This document shows, in pieces, positions 35,545-44,072 of a stretch of DNA of 64,000 nt. Each line of letters opens with the position of its first letter. The stretch's first letter is position 1. Source of the DNA: Prevotella vespertina (lineage in GTDB: Bacteria > Bacteroidota > Bacteroidia > Bacteroidales > Bacteroidaceae). Both the position numbers and the translations under genes were made by a program. The stretch spans positions 1 through 64,000 of the forward strand of contig NZ_VVIQ01000002.1 of NCBI RefSeq assembly GCF_009728485.1, in the 5' to 3' direction. Below the pieces are notes generated by a model. That model made no database searches. It saw only the letters and a program-made list of their open reading frames with translations, and had not been told where the DNA came from.

Positions 35545-35741
35545 AGTATAATATTTATTAAATGACTAACGAATAGTAACTTTTTTTCAATCAAGGTATC
35601 ATTTCGATTGCTATAATTCGCTTACTCCACTACGATTTCTTATTAAAAGGAGGATTAAAAACGTGTTATTACAACGAAGAACGCTTTTTATTTATCCTCT
35701 AAAGGTAGTGAATTATAATGAAAATAAATATTACTTAAAAA

Positions 35742-35895
35742 GCAAAAGAATCTCTTTCCTTTATGAGAAGAGCCTCTCTTTAATTGAAAGGGGGCGTTTC
35801 TTTAATAGGAAGAGAGCCTCCCTTTGTATCAAAGAAAGGCTCTCCTTATGATGAGGAAAGCCTTTCTTAAATTTGAGAAGAATGTTGCTTCCCGC
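35742..35895. repeat. 22-base-period degenerate array E (6-7 units)
   Basis: Cores at 35772 (GCC), 35794 (GCG), 35816 (GCC), 35838 (GGC) and 35860 (GCC), exactly 22 bases apart, with weaker units at 35750 and 35882. Adjacent units can form stems such as GCCTCTCTTT/AAAGGGGGC and GGCTCTCC/AGGAAAGCC. It fills the gap between the 3' end of the gene at 35904 and the SusC operon promoter. Confidence 0.8.
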
Positions 35896-35903
35896 TTTGT
35901 AAA

Positions 35904-37493
35904 TTAGAAGAAAATAGACATAGAAGCCCCTATCATACTCTTACAATCATAAATATTTCCTCTTGAAATAATGTTCTTTGAGAATGGTGCAGGTGCATAA
36001 GTCTTCCAGTAAAGGGTCATCTCAAAGTTGGGAGAAAGTACACCTATCTGTGGGTAATAAGCCATGTATGACTTGTTCATAACACCCTTGTTTTTCTCTT
36101 TCGCAATCGTTGTTACACCGAACTCGATACCTCCACCAATAAAGAAACGACTTCGTGTAGAGAGACGAGCTACATTGAAACGAACGTTCACAGGTACTCC
36201 AACAGCATAGCCCAGCACATGCCAACGCTCATCCTCACCATATCTATTGGTTCCACCGAGGTCTGGATTCACCATAAAAACCCTGAACTTTGCACCAGCA
36301 GTCATGCTCACAACTTGTTGATAACTACCGAAGCGAATCATCAAACCGCCTGAATAGAACATATCTGAACCAATGTTATCACTAAGATTGGTCTCGAAAT
36401 CACCTTCAATACCCACTTGTAGGTTAGTACGCCACCACTGTTTGCGGTCAAGAATCTTTCTTCTATGCACATAAGTAGACCTCTGCGCCTTTGCAACATT
36501 TATGTAGCTTGTTACTATTGTACGTGTTGCTTCATCCTTTACATAGGATAGTGCCAACTGATAATCATAATCTACTGATGAAGACGAGAGCTGCTTTGCT
36601 AAAAGAATGGCATATAGGTTACAAGCCTTGTTATAGTAAGGACTTGAGGTTGAAAGCGCATTGAGATAATATTTCACACGGTCAATATCATTGCTCTCTG
36701 CGATTTCTTCATACTCACGTTTAGCTTGCAACTCTTTCAAATAAGTAGCAGCTTCGCCCGTAAGAGTCTCTTGCTCGTTTGCTGCCGACAAATAGGAATA
36801 AGCAGAAGAGGTGTCGCCTTGTTTGTAACAACGTATACCACGAAGAATATTCAATCGTTTCTTGATTTGGTCTAGATAGTTGGTTTGTGGATACTTCTTC
36901 ATAAATTCATTTAAAGCCGACTCATCTCCAGCATCTTTGATAAGCCTCCAATCTTGTTCCATCTGCTTACGTGTTTCCTCCTCCTTTAGCTCTTTAATCT
37001 TGGTGTTTGCCGCCTGGGTGTAAGCGAAGACAGAGGTTTTACTAAGGTAACGTTGGTAAGCCTCGATGGTATTCAATGTAGTTGCTTGCTGCCAAAGAAC
37101 CAAGTCTGCGAGTTGTTCCCTTGCTTCTTTGGTATATTGGCTATTAGGATATTTACGAATAAAAGACTCTAATTCCCACTTAGACTCGCTCTCGCATGCC
37201 TCGTCAAACTCGAGTTTGATTGCTTCTTGTTGCTGTTTGATGGCTGTCTCACACTCAGCATACATGTCACGTGCTAATTGACTGTTTAAGTTCCCACTCA
37301 TCATCTTTTTCAATGCTGCCTTTGCTGCGGTATAGTTCCCGCGATTCATCATTGCACGTATTTGAGCCAATCGCTCACGCACACTAGTGCCTTTGTTAAT
37401 CTGATAAGAACTTGTTGGACTTGCGTTCACAGGGCTTGCCAACAATGGAGCTGTCAGCAGGGCTGCCAATAAAAAACTTACTTTTACGTTCAT
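35904..37493 (-). CDS. Exported protein with TPR-like repeats and C-terminal barrel-like domain
   Basis: The protein has about 529 residues from ATG 37493 (MNVKVSFLLAALLTAPLLASP), which starts directly with a signal peptide; the frame is open to 37523. Residues 35 to about 340 are charged helices of TPR type (RGNYTAAKAALKKMMSGN, EEIAESNDIDRVKYYLNAL). From about 370 on the sequence turns into beta strands with Gly/aromatic alternation (GGLMIRFGSYQQVVSMTAGAKFRV) and ends in SMIGASMSIFF, like an outer membrane barrel. I do not recognise the exact family. It stands alone; envelope assembly or peptidoglycan-anchoring roles are possible. Confidence 0.8.
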   Translation of the reverse strand: MNVKVSFLLAALLTAPLLASPVNASPTSSYQINKGTSVRERLAQIRAMMNRGNYTAAKAALKKMMSGNLNSQLARDMYAECETAIKQQQEAIKLEFDEACESESKWELESFIRKYPNSQYTKEAREQLADLVLWQQATTLNTIEAYQRYLSKTSVFAYTQAANTKIKELKEEETRKQMEQDWRLIKDAGDESALNEFMKKYPQTNYLDQIKKRLNILRGIRCYKQGDTSSAYSYLSAANEQETLTGEAATYLKELQAKREYEEIAESNDIDRVKYYLNALSTSSPYYNKACNLYAILLAKQLSSSSVDYDYQLALSYVKDEATRTIVTSYINVAKAQRSTYVHRRKILDRKQWWRTNLQVGIEGDFETNLSDNIGSDMFYSGGLMIRFGSYQQVVSMTAGAKFRVFMVNPDLGGTNRYGEDERWHVLGYAVGVPVNVRFNVARLSTRSRFFIGGGIEFGVTTIAKEKNKGVMNKSYMAYYPQIGVLSPNFEMTLYWKTYAPAPFSKNIISRGNIYDCKSMIGASMSIFF

Positions 37494-38216
37494 AATAGTA
37501 TTAAAAAGATGTATAAAAAACATTCATTTAGTTATTCATAAAGATTCCTTTGTGAGAGAATGATATAGTGTGTAAAACGCTGTTTCATAATCTCCTATAA
37601 TGCTAAGAATAGTGATCTTGATTTAAAAATGACACTGTTAGGTGGCTATATCACTATTAATAAACATCAACAAAAGTAAATAAAAACAGCGAAGTAGGCA
37701 CCTCTTTATTAGTTAAAAAACCTTATCTATGTCTTTTCACCTTATTATATATATAATAGAACAGCCTCACGACATTCGTAAGGGAGAATTGATACTTATT
37801 CAAGTGATAGATTAGAACCTCTTGTCCAGATAGTATATCGCAAAAGAGAGAACCATAAAGCACAACTACAACTAGTTCTTCTTAATCATTTATAGCACTG
37901 ATATTTGCATAAATAGAAGCGCAAAATTGCACAAAAAATAAGCATTTTTAAACAGCTAAAAGTTTGTTTTTAAGAATACTTTTGGCTATCTTTGCAATCG
38001 TAGAGTTGCACAAATTGGAAAACTTCTGACGCTCATTTAGAAAGAAAGTTGTCCAAAACTAACAATAAAAGTAGTAGCATCTAGCGACGAAAGAAATAAG
38101 CTATTGTTCTGGTAATAAGCGATATATGTAATATAAATATCACTTATAAACCAGTTAAAGAAACTAAGAAACAAATTGAGAAAGTTGTCTAAAAACAAAA
38201 TAACTATATAATAGAA
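37494..38216. other. Intergenic region and nrdD leader
   Basis: 37494-37960 is A/T-rich with no gene I can support. 37963-37994 is the nrdD promoter and about 38000-38216 its leader. The leader holds a direct repeat, GAAAGTTGTC-Y-AAAA, at 38044-38059 and 38180-38196. Confidence 0.5.
37963..37994 (+). promoter_or_regulatory. Promoter of nrdD
   Basis: TTTG at 37963-37966, 20 bases, TATCTTTG at 37987-37994. The predicted leader is about 215 bases, unusually long. Confidence 0.6.
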
Positions 38217-40358
38217 ATGAAGAACTTTACCATCACTAAGCGCAATGGAGATAAAGTGCCTTTCTCCCTTGACAAGATAATGAACGCCATAGTTAAGGCT
38301 TTCCAAAGTGTGAACGAACCAACGGATATAGGCATTGTATCGCGTATCTTGTCGGACTTAGACATTCACAACGATATAAAAGTGGAGGATATCCAGAACC
38401 AAGTAGAGTTTGCTTTGATGAAGGAAGGCTACTATAAGGTTGCAAAGAGCTTCATCGTCTATCGTCAACAGCACACAGAAGACCGCGAGACATTAGAGAA
38501 GATGAAGTTTCTCTCCGATTACTGCGAGGCGAAGAATGCTGCTACTGGATCGAAGTTCGATGCTAATGCGAATGTAGAACATAAGAACATTGCAACGTTG
38601 ATAGGCGAGTTACCAAAGCAAGGATTTATCCGTTTGAATCGTCGTCTACTCGTGGAACGAATCAAAAAGATGTATGGTAAGCCACTTGCTGACGAATACA
38701 TCGACCTCTTGACACACCATTTTATATATAAGAACGACGAGACGAACCTCGCAAACTATTGTGCTTCCATTACGATGTACCCATGGTTAATCGGTGGAAC
38801 AACGTCTATCGGTGGTAATTCTACAGCCCCAACGAATCTGAAGAGTTTCTGTGGTGGCTTTATAAATATGGTCTTCATGGTCTCTTCTATGCTTGCCGGA
38901 GCCTGCGCCACACCAGAGTTTCTGATGTACATGAACTACTTTATTCAGAAAGAATACGGTAAGGACTATTGGAAGAGAGCGGATGAAGTGGTGGATCTAA
39001 GCGTTAAACGCCGTACAATAGATAAGATAATTACGGACGACTTCGAGCAGATTGTCTACTCACTAAATCAACCCACGGGAGCAAGGAACTACCAGGCTGT
39101 GTTCTGGAATATATCTTACTATGATCGTCCCTACTTCGAATCGCTCTTCGGGAACTTCTATTTTCCAGATGGATCGCAGCCTGATTGGGAAAGTCTCTCA
39201 TGGTTGCAAAAGCGCTTCATGACGTGGTTTAACCAGGAAAGACTTAAGACTGTCCTCACGTTCCCAGTAGAGACTATGGCGTTATTAGCCGAGAATGGCG
39301 ATTGTAAAGACCAAGAGTGGGGAGACTTTGCGGCACAGATGTATGCGCAAGGGCATAGCTTCTTCACTTATATGAGCGATAACGCAGACTCGTTGAGCTC
39401 GTGTTGTCGACTGAGAAATGAGATACAAGACAATGGATTCTCATATACTTTGGGAGCTGGTGGAGTGTCAACTGGTTCAAAGAGTGTGCTTACCATTAAC
39501 TTAAATCGTTGTATTCAATATGCTGTAAACCATGACTTGGATTATAAGGAATACCTAACTCACATCATAGAGTTGTGCCACAAGGTGCAATTAGCCTACA
39601 ATGAGAATCTTAAAGAGCTTTTGCACAACCACATGTTGCCTCTCTTTGATGCTGGATATATCAACATTGACCGCCAATACCTCACTATTGGTATCAACGG
39701 ACTAGTAGAGGCTGCGGAGTTCATGGGGCTTGATATCAATCCTAATGACGATTACAAGAAGTTCGTGCAAGATGTGTTAGGATTGATAGAGACGCAGAAT
39801 AAGGCATTTAGAACTAAGGAGGCAATGTTTAATTGTGAGATGATTCCTGCAGAGAATGTGGGTGTTAAGCATGCTAAATGGGATAAGGAAGATGGTTACT
39901 TTGTGCCTCGTGACTGCTACAATAGCTATTTCTATCGTGTAGAAGACAATTCTCTCACGATTCTCGATAAGTTCAAACTGCACGGGAAGCCCTATATTGA
40001 ACATCTAACAGGCGGTTCTGCACTTCACATGAACCTTGAGGAACATCTCTCCGAACCGCAGTATCGACAACTTCTACGTGTTGCGGCACAAGAAGGATGT
40101 AACTACTTCACATTCAACATACCGAACACCATCTGTAATGACTGCGGTCACATCGATAAGAGATACCTGCATGAATGCCCTCATTGTCACTCTAAGAACG
40201 TTGACTATCTCACACGTATTATAGGATACATGAAGCGAGTTAGCAACTTCTCTGTACCTCGTCAAGAGGAAGCACACCGCCGTTATTACATCCACACAGA
40301 CACATGCTCCGATACTGTAACACAGACATCGTATTCCAAGAGTACCCAGATGAAGTAA
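38217..40358 (+). CDS. nrdD: Anaerobic ribonucleoside-triphosphate reductase (class III)
   Basis: This glycyl-radical enzyme of 713 residues makes deoxyribonucleotides without oxygen. An N-terminal ATP-cone (residues 1-90, FTITKRNGDKVPFSLDKIMNAI) is followed by the catalytic barrel with the Cys pair in SLSSCCRLRNE. The C-terminal zinc site is CNDCG...CPHCHS. The glycine loop RIIGYMKRVSNFS carries the radical. The end of the gene overlaps the start of its activase gene nrdG by 55 bases. The promoter is at 37963-37994. The ATP-cone implies allosteric control by dATP/ATP. Confidence 0.97.
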   Translation: MKNFTITKRNGDKVPFSLDKIMNAIVKAFQSVNEPTDIGIVSRILSDLDIHNDIKVEDIQNQVEFALMKEGYYKVAKSFIVYRQQHTEDRETLEKMKFLSDYCEAKNAATGSKFDANANVEHKNIATLIGELPKQGFIRLNRRLLVERIKKMYGKPLADEYIDLLTHHFIYKNDETNLANYCASITMYPWLIGGTTSIGGNSTAPTNLKSFCGGFINMVFMVSSMLAGACATPEFLMYMNYFIQKEYGKDYWKRADEVVDLSVKRRTIDKIITDDFEQIVYSLNQPTGARNYQAVFWNISYYDRPYFESLFGNFYFPDGSQPDWESLSWLQKRFMTWFNQERLKTVLTFPVETMALLAENGDCKDQEWGDFAAQMYAQGHSFFTYMSDNADSLSSCCRLRNEIQDNGFSYTLGAGGVSTGSKSVLTINLNRCIQYAVNHDLDYKEYLTHIIELCHKVQLAYNENLKELLHNHMLPLFDAGYINIDRQYLTIGINGLVEAAEFMGLDINPNDDYKKFVQDVLGLIETQNKAFRTKEAMFNCEMIPAENVGVKHAKWDKEDGYFVPRDCYNSYFYRVEDNSLTILDKFKLHGKPYIEHLTGGSALHMNLEEHLSEPQYRQLLRVAAQEGCNYFTFNIPNTICNDCGHIDKRYLHECPHCHSKNVDYLTRIIGYMKRVSNFSVPRQEEAHRRYYIHTDTCSDTVTQTSYSKSTQMK

Positions 40359-40771
40359 CACTAGCTATCAACATCACGGGCTGCCCATGCCGTTGCCCGG
40401 GATGCCATAGCAGCTTCTTATGGGCAAATAAGGGTGAAGAATTAACAATCGACTCACTAACTACTCTTATAGAGGGGGTTGGTGAGCCGATTACATGTAT
40501 AGGTTTTATGGGGGGAGATGCTGATCCCTCGGCTATAGATAATCTTGCATTATATGTAAAGCTGCATTACCCTAACCTTAAAATAGGCTGGTATACGGGG
40601 CGTACATCTATATCTCCAGACATACACATGGAGTATTTTGATTATATAAAGGTGGGACCTTATCTACGTCATCTTGGCGCACTTAATTCACCAAAAACCA
40701 ATCAACGTATGTTGCGTAGGCGCCCAGATAACAGCTTCGAAGACATTACCTCCCGTTTTTGGAACAAATAA
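40304..40771 (+). CDS. nrdG: Anaerobic ribonucleotide reductase activating protein
   Basis: This radical-SAM activase of 155 residues installs the glycyl radical on NrdD. The cluster motif CxxxCxxC appears as CPCRCPGC, and FMGGDAD is the next conserved strand. The length is normal. The ATG at 40304 lies inside nrdD, a 55-base overlap that suggests coupled translation. The stop codon is followed directly by a 22-base tandem repeat (40772-40881). Confidence 0.96.
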   Translation: MLRYCNTDIVFQEYPDEVTLAINITGCPCRCPGCHSSFLWANKGEELTIDSLTTLIEGVGEPITCIGFMGGDADPSAIDNLALYVKLHYPNLKIGWYTGRTSISPDIHMEYFDYIKVGPYLRHLGALNSPKTNQRMLRRRPDNSFEDITSRFWNK

Positions 40772-40881
40772 ATAAGGTGTATAGACCGAATGAGTGAGGT
40801 GTACGTGTCAATTAAGTGAGGCATATGTGTCAATTAAGTGAGGCATACGGGTCAATTAAATGAGGCATACGGAACAAATAA
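40772..40881. repeat. 22-base tandem repeat behind nrdG (5 units)
   Basis: Units start at 40772, 40794, 40816, 40838 and 40860, each 22 bases. The middle three are GTGAGG-(T/C)-(G/A)TA...GTCAATTAA with few differences. The last unit ends GGAACAAATAA, the same 11 bases that end nrdG (40761-40771), so the array appears to have grown from the gene end. It has no sequence likeness to the seven purine/pyrimidine arrays but has the same period. Confidence 0.85.
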
Positions 40882-40910
40882 TATAGGACTATCAAATGAT
40901 AGTCCTATAT
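40881..40910. terminator. Bidirectional hairpin between nrdG and the FHA gene
   Basis: ATATAGGACTAT (40881-40892) pairs perfectly with ATAGTCCTATAT (40899-40910) around CAAATG. No strong U run follows on either strand (TTATTTG on the minus side), but the position between convergent genes fits. Confidence 0.55.
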
Positions 40911-40919
40911 CATGAAAAC

Positions 40920-41453
40920 CTAATCCTCTTCTCCAGTATGTAGGATAATACTTGTTGCACCGATGGTAAATAGCGTTCCATCCTCTATCACTCTACGCTC
41001 ACGATCACCGAGTATCACGTTGTCAACGAACGTACCCGTATATGACGGACCATCACGAAGAACATATTGTAACTGCCCTTTCTTGTCACGCTTAACAGTA
41101 ATGACACAATGTGTCATATCGACACTTGGATCAACAGTCTCTATCGGACAGTTAATTGGATTGCCCTTCATATAACGTCCAATAACGTTTTCTCCCATCT
41201 GTAAAGGGATTACTTGTCGAAAGTGGAAAACGTTTTCAATAACATGTAAAGAGCCATACTCACCCTGTTGTTCATCATCAGTTGGTTGGTTATTCTCCTC
41301 CTTCTGCGTCTTACGTAACTTCGAAACGCCTATTCTAATACCAAACTCTTTACCACATTGAGGGCATTGAAAGACTAGACGTTGCCCTGATTTATACTTT
41401 GTCTCATCGAATGTGATAAAGTTATCACACTTAGGACATCTTACACGTTTCAT
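40920..41453 (-). CDS. Zinc-ribbon FHA-domain protein
   Basis: The 177-residue protein has an N-terminal zinc ribbon (CPKCDNFITF...FQCPQCGKEFGI, residues 6-42). After a polar linker comes a forkhead-associated domain at about residues 70-175 (ENVIGRYMKGNPINCP, DPSVDMTHCVITV, SYTGTFVDN). FHA domains bind phosphothreonine peptides. The domain is divergent but keeps the Gly-Arg, the Ser/Thr-His and the Thr-Gly-Thr-Phe-Val-Asp-Asn parts. It is 50 bases behind the HU/SPOR gene in the same orientation, so it is probably the second gene of that operon. No Ser/Thr kinase is in the window. Confidence 0.85.
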   Translation of the reverse strand: MKRVRCPKCDNFITFDETKYKSGQRLVFQCPQCGKEFGIRIGVSKLRKTQKEENNQPTDDEQQGEYGSLHVIENVFHFRQVIPLQMGENVIGRYMKGNPINCPIETVDPSVDMTHCVITVKRDKKGQLQYVLRDGPSYTGTFVDNVILGDRERRVIEDGTLFTIGATSIILHTGEED

Positions 41454-41503
41454 ATATAATAAGGATATAAGAGGATTTCACTTGAATAGTTAACGACGGA
41501 TTA

Positions 41504-42502
41504 TTACTTATCAATCTCTATAATCCAAGCATTCTTAAAGAAGGTCATTCCGCTCATTGCATTTAGTTGCTTGCGTGCCTCGTGTTGGCTTGCATAATAG
41601 CCATAAAGTACTTTGAGGCTCTCAATCCCTTCATAAACACGAGCATCTTCAAGCCCTTTTTTCTGCATACGTTGTACATAAGTACGTGCATTCAGTTCGG
41701 TTACGTGACTTGCAACTACAATCGCCCAGTAGTGTGAAGGATTATCTGTTACATCCTTAGTGGGTGTATTATCTGTTGTAGCAATAGCTCGGAGCGGTTT
41801 GAAATGTACGGATGTTTTAGAAGTATCACTAGAGTCGAAAAGATTATAAAGTACCCCACTCTTAATCTGGCGTTCGGACATTCCATTCTTCGTGGAGCCT
41901 GGGAAGGCAACTAAGAATACTGCCGTTAGGAATACAGCGGCAGCTGCAACACTACGAACAGCGTGCAAACTAATACTCAAACGTTTATTTTCTTTATCCG
42001 AATTATCAATGTATATAAGCTTAGACTTACGTTCTTGTGCATCAGAAATAGCTAGGTCTGCATGATTATCATCACCTAACTCCATAATTTGTGATGCTTC
42101 AAAACTACTTAAACCATAATACATTGGGGTCAAGATACCGCTTTCATAAGGCTCGAACTCTAGTTTCCCTTCACTATTTGTAGCTAGTTTTCCAAGATCG
42201 GAAAGCTCTACAAAGCCTTCATTCTCTAGCGTGTGATAAATCTCATTGACTTCATTCTCTATCTGACGAAGCGCCTCGGGATAACTCATATCATACGCAT
42301 CTACATATGATTGAGCCAATAAGGAGTCGTTCATTGTGAGCTGTGCATTGAAGCCAAGGGTGCGATATGGCGGCAGAAATAAGCTGTCTTGCTCATCGTA
42401 TCTAGCTGATACATGATGAGCAACAAAGCCACCTAGCCCTGGAACAATAACACAATCATTCTCCAAGAGAAGTATTTCTATATGTCTGTCGAGTTTTGTC
42501 AC
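41504..42502 (-). CDS. HU-CCDC81-type and SPOR-domain membrane protein
   Basis: This 332-residue protein starts with two HU-like modules of the CCDC81 bacterial type (LLLENDCVIVPGLGGFVAHH, residues about 1-130). A cytoplasmic linker and one membrane helix at about residues 185-203 (SVAAAAVFLTAVFLVAFPG) follow. The C-terminal SPOR domain at about 255-332 (HYWAIVVASHVTELNARTYVQRM) binds denuded peptidoglycan at the septum. The protein could link the division site outside with DNA or FtsZ inside. The start is GTG at 42502, only 5 bases behind a TAATTTTG promoter element, so the mRNA may be leaderless. It is in an operon with the FHA gene. Confidence 0.88.
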   Translation of the reverse strand: MTKLDRHIEILLLENDCVIVPGLGGFVAHHVSARYDEQDSLFLPPYRTLGFNAQLTMNDSLLAQSYVDAYDMSYPEALRQIENEVNEIYHTLENEGFVELSDLGKLATNSEGKLEFEPYESGILTPMYYGLSSFEASQIMELGDDNHADLAISDAQERKSKLIYIDNSDKENKRLSISLHAVRSVAAAAVFLTAVFLVAFPGSTKNGMSERQIKSGVLYNLFDSSDTSKTSVHFKPLRAIATTDNTPTKDVTDNPSHYWAIVVASHVTELNARTYVQRMQKKGLEDARVYEGIESLKVLYGYYASQHEARKQLNAMSGMTFFKNAWIIEIDK

Positions 42503-42507
42503 GTTTG

Positions 42508-42538
42508 CAAAATTAGCTATTTTATTCTAAAGTGGCAA
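42508..42538 (-). promoter_or_regulatory. Promoter touching the start codon of the HU/SPOR gene
   Basis: On the minus strand TTG (complement of 42536-42538), 20 bases, TAATTTTG (complement of 42508-42515), then five bases and the GTG start. Transcription should begin at or within a few bases of the start codon. Confidence 0.55.
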
Positions 42539-42609
42539 GTCTCTTCAATTAAAATATACCATCATAGCGGAAAAAGTTAGTAAATCTTCTCCTTATCAAT
42601 AATTATCTT

Positions 42610-42617
42610 TATCTTTG
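42610..42617 (+). promoter_or_regulatory. -7 element of rfbC
   Basis: TATCTTTG, about 50 bases before the ATG at 42666. No TTG at the standard distance. Confidence 0.45.
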
Positions 42618-42665
42618 CGAAAGGTAAGTATCTTTAATTGCTTAGAACATATAACAAAGTAAGAA

Positions 42666-43220
42666 ATGGAATATATAAAGACTGACATTGAGGGTGTATG
42701 GGTGATTGAACCAAAGGTTTTTAACGATCAAAGAGGCTATTTTTTTGAAGCATTCAAACAGGCAGAATTTGATGAACATATCGGTTATCACGTGGATTTC
42801 ATACAAGATAATGAGTCTAAATCTAGCTTTGGCGTGTTACGAGGACTGCATTACCAGAAGGGTGAGAACTCACAAGCTAAATTGGTAAGAGTCATCAAGG
42901 GGAAGGTAATTGATGTTGCTGTCGATCTCCGCAAGAGCTCTCCTACCTTCGGGAAGTATGTTTTAGTAGAGTTATCTGAGGATAATAAGCGTCAGTTCTT
43001 CATCCCTCGTGGCTTCGCACATGGCTTCCTCGTATTGTCTGATGAGGCTATCTTTACTTATAAGGTGGATAATGTTTATGCACCACAAAGCGAAGCCAGT
43101 ATTCGATGGAATGATGAGTTCGTTGATATTAAATGGCCTGTTGAAGCAAAGGATGTTCTACTTTCTGAGAAAGATGATGCTAAGTCATTAGCATGGGAAG
43201 ATGCTGAGAAATTTGAATAA
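42666..43220 (+). CDS. rfbC: dTDP-4-dehydrorhamnose 3,5-epimerase
   Basis: This cupin-fold epimerase of 184 residues acts in dTDP-L-rhamnose synthesis. The family motifs are FNDQRGYFFEAFKQAEF, FVQDNES-like FIQDNESKSSFGVLRGLHYQ, the catalytic His region FIPRGFAHGFLVLSD, and EASIRWNDEFVDIKWP. It is separated by 13 kb from rfbB, and rfbA and rfbD are not in the window, so the rhamnose genes are scattered here. The lipoprotein gene follows 26 bases later. Confidence 0.95.
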   Translation: MEYIKTDIEGVWVIEPKVFNDQRGYFFEAFKQAEFDEHIGYHVDFIQDNESKSSFGVLRGLHYQKGENSQAKLVRVIKGKVIDVAVDLRKSSPTFGKYVLVELSEDNKRQFFIPRGFAHGFLVLSDEAIFTYKVDNVYAPQSEASIRWNDEFVDIKWPVEAKDVLLSEKDDAKSLAWEDAEKFE

Positions 43221-43246
43221 ACGCCTCTCTATCTAGAAAACAAGAG

Positions 43247-44041
43247 ATGAAACAAACGATAATCGCATGTGTTGTGTTTGCCTCGTTACTAATCTTCTCT
43301 GCTTGTAGAGACCGAAGTGCTGACTATCAGAAAACGCATGAGGACAAACAAGCAAAGGAGATGTTGCAGGGCTTATGGATAAATGGTGACAGTGGAGATC
43401 CTGCTGTGTTGGTCAAAGGTGATAGTATTTTCTATCCAGACTCGGCTAGTATGCCTGTGCGATTTTGGGTTTATCAAGATACGCTCTACCTACAAGGTCA
43501 GAACGTAAATGGCTATAAGATAGATAAACAAGCGCCTCATGTATTGAAGTTTATCAACCAGAATGGTGAAGAGGTAAAGCTCGTGAAGAGTACAGATAAG
43601 GCGTTATATCCTTCTTTTGGGTATCATGTTTATGCGATGAATACCTTCGATGAGCAAACACAAGATACAACGATCCGTACTGATTTAGGCTATTTTGAAA
43701 GCAAAATACATGTGCAAACAACATCAGATAAGGTAATAAAATCAACTTATAACGGCGATGGTGTAGAGGTTGATAACATGTATTTGGACAATGTTGCATC
43801 CTTGCGTCTCTTCAACCATGGTACTCCTGTCTTTGCACATGACTTCCGTAAGCAGGAGTTCCAGCCCTTAATAACAAAAGACTTCCTCAATAAGAGTATC
43901 CTTCGTAAGCTCTACTTCACACGTGCTGATGCAAAGGCTCTTTATTATGATGCCCTTATTGGAATCCCAGATGCCTCTACTACGTATGTTGTCGAACTAA
44001 GAATTACGCCAGACGGGAGGATGTCTAAGAAGTTAAGATAA
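43247..44041 (+). CDS. Lipoprotein, probably DUF4738 family
   Basis: This 264-residue protein has a type II signal peptide (VVFASLLIFSACRDRS, Cys20). The mature part is mostly beta structure with the pattern LQGLWINGDSGDPAVLVKGDSIFYPD and a C-terminal YVVELRITPDGRMSKKLR. I believe it belongs to the Bacteroidota-specific DUF4738, but this is from memory of the pattern. The function is unknown. It lies 26 bases behind rfbC and converges with pflA 31 bases further on. A weak AAGCC/GGCTT hairpin sits between them. Confidence 0.75.
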   Translation: MKQTIIACVVFASLLIFSACRDRSADYQKTHEDKQAKEMLQGLWINGDSGDPAVLVKGDSIFYPDSASMPVRFWVYQDTLYLQGQNVNGYKIDKQAPHVLKFINQNGEEVKLVKSTDKALYPSFGYHVYAMNTFDEQTQDTTIRTDLGYFESKIHVQTTSDKVIKSTYNGDGVEVDNMYLDNVASLRLFNHGTPVFAHDFRKQEFQPLITKDFLNKSILRKLYFTRADAKALYYDALIGIPDASTTYVVELRITPDGRMSKKLR

Positions 44042-44072
44042 GCCGTAGAACACTTAAAAGTATAGGCTTTTA

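Noticed and set aside
35663..35851. Plus-strand frame of 62 residues
   Set aside because: It translates array E and has no independent support.
37494..37960. Gene in the long A/T-rich gap in front of nrdD
   Set aside because: No frame of useful length with a start signal on either strand.
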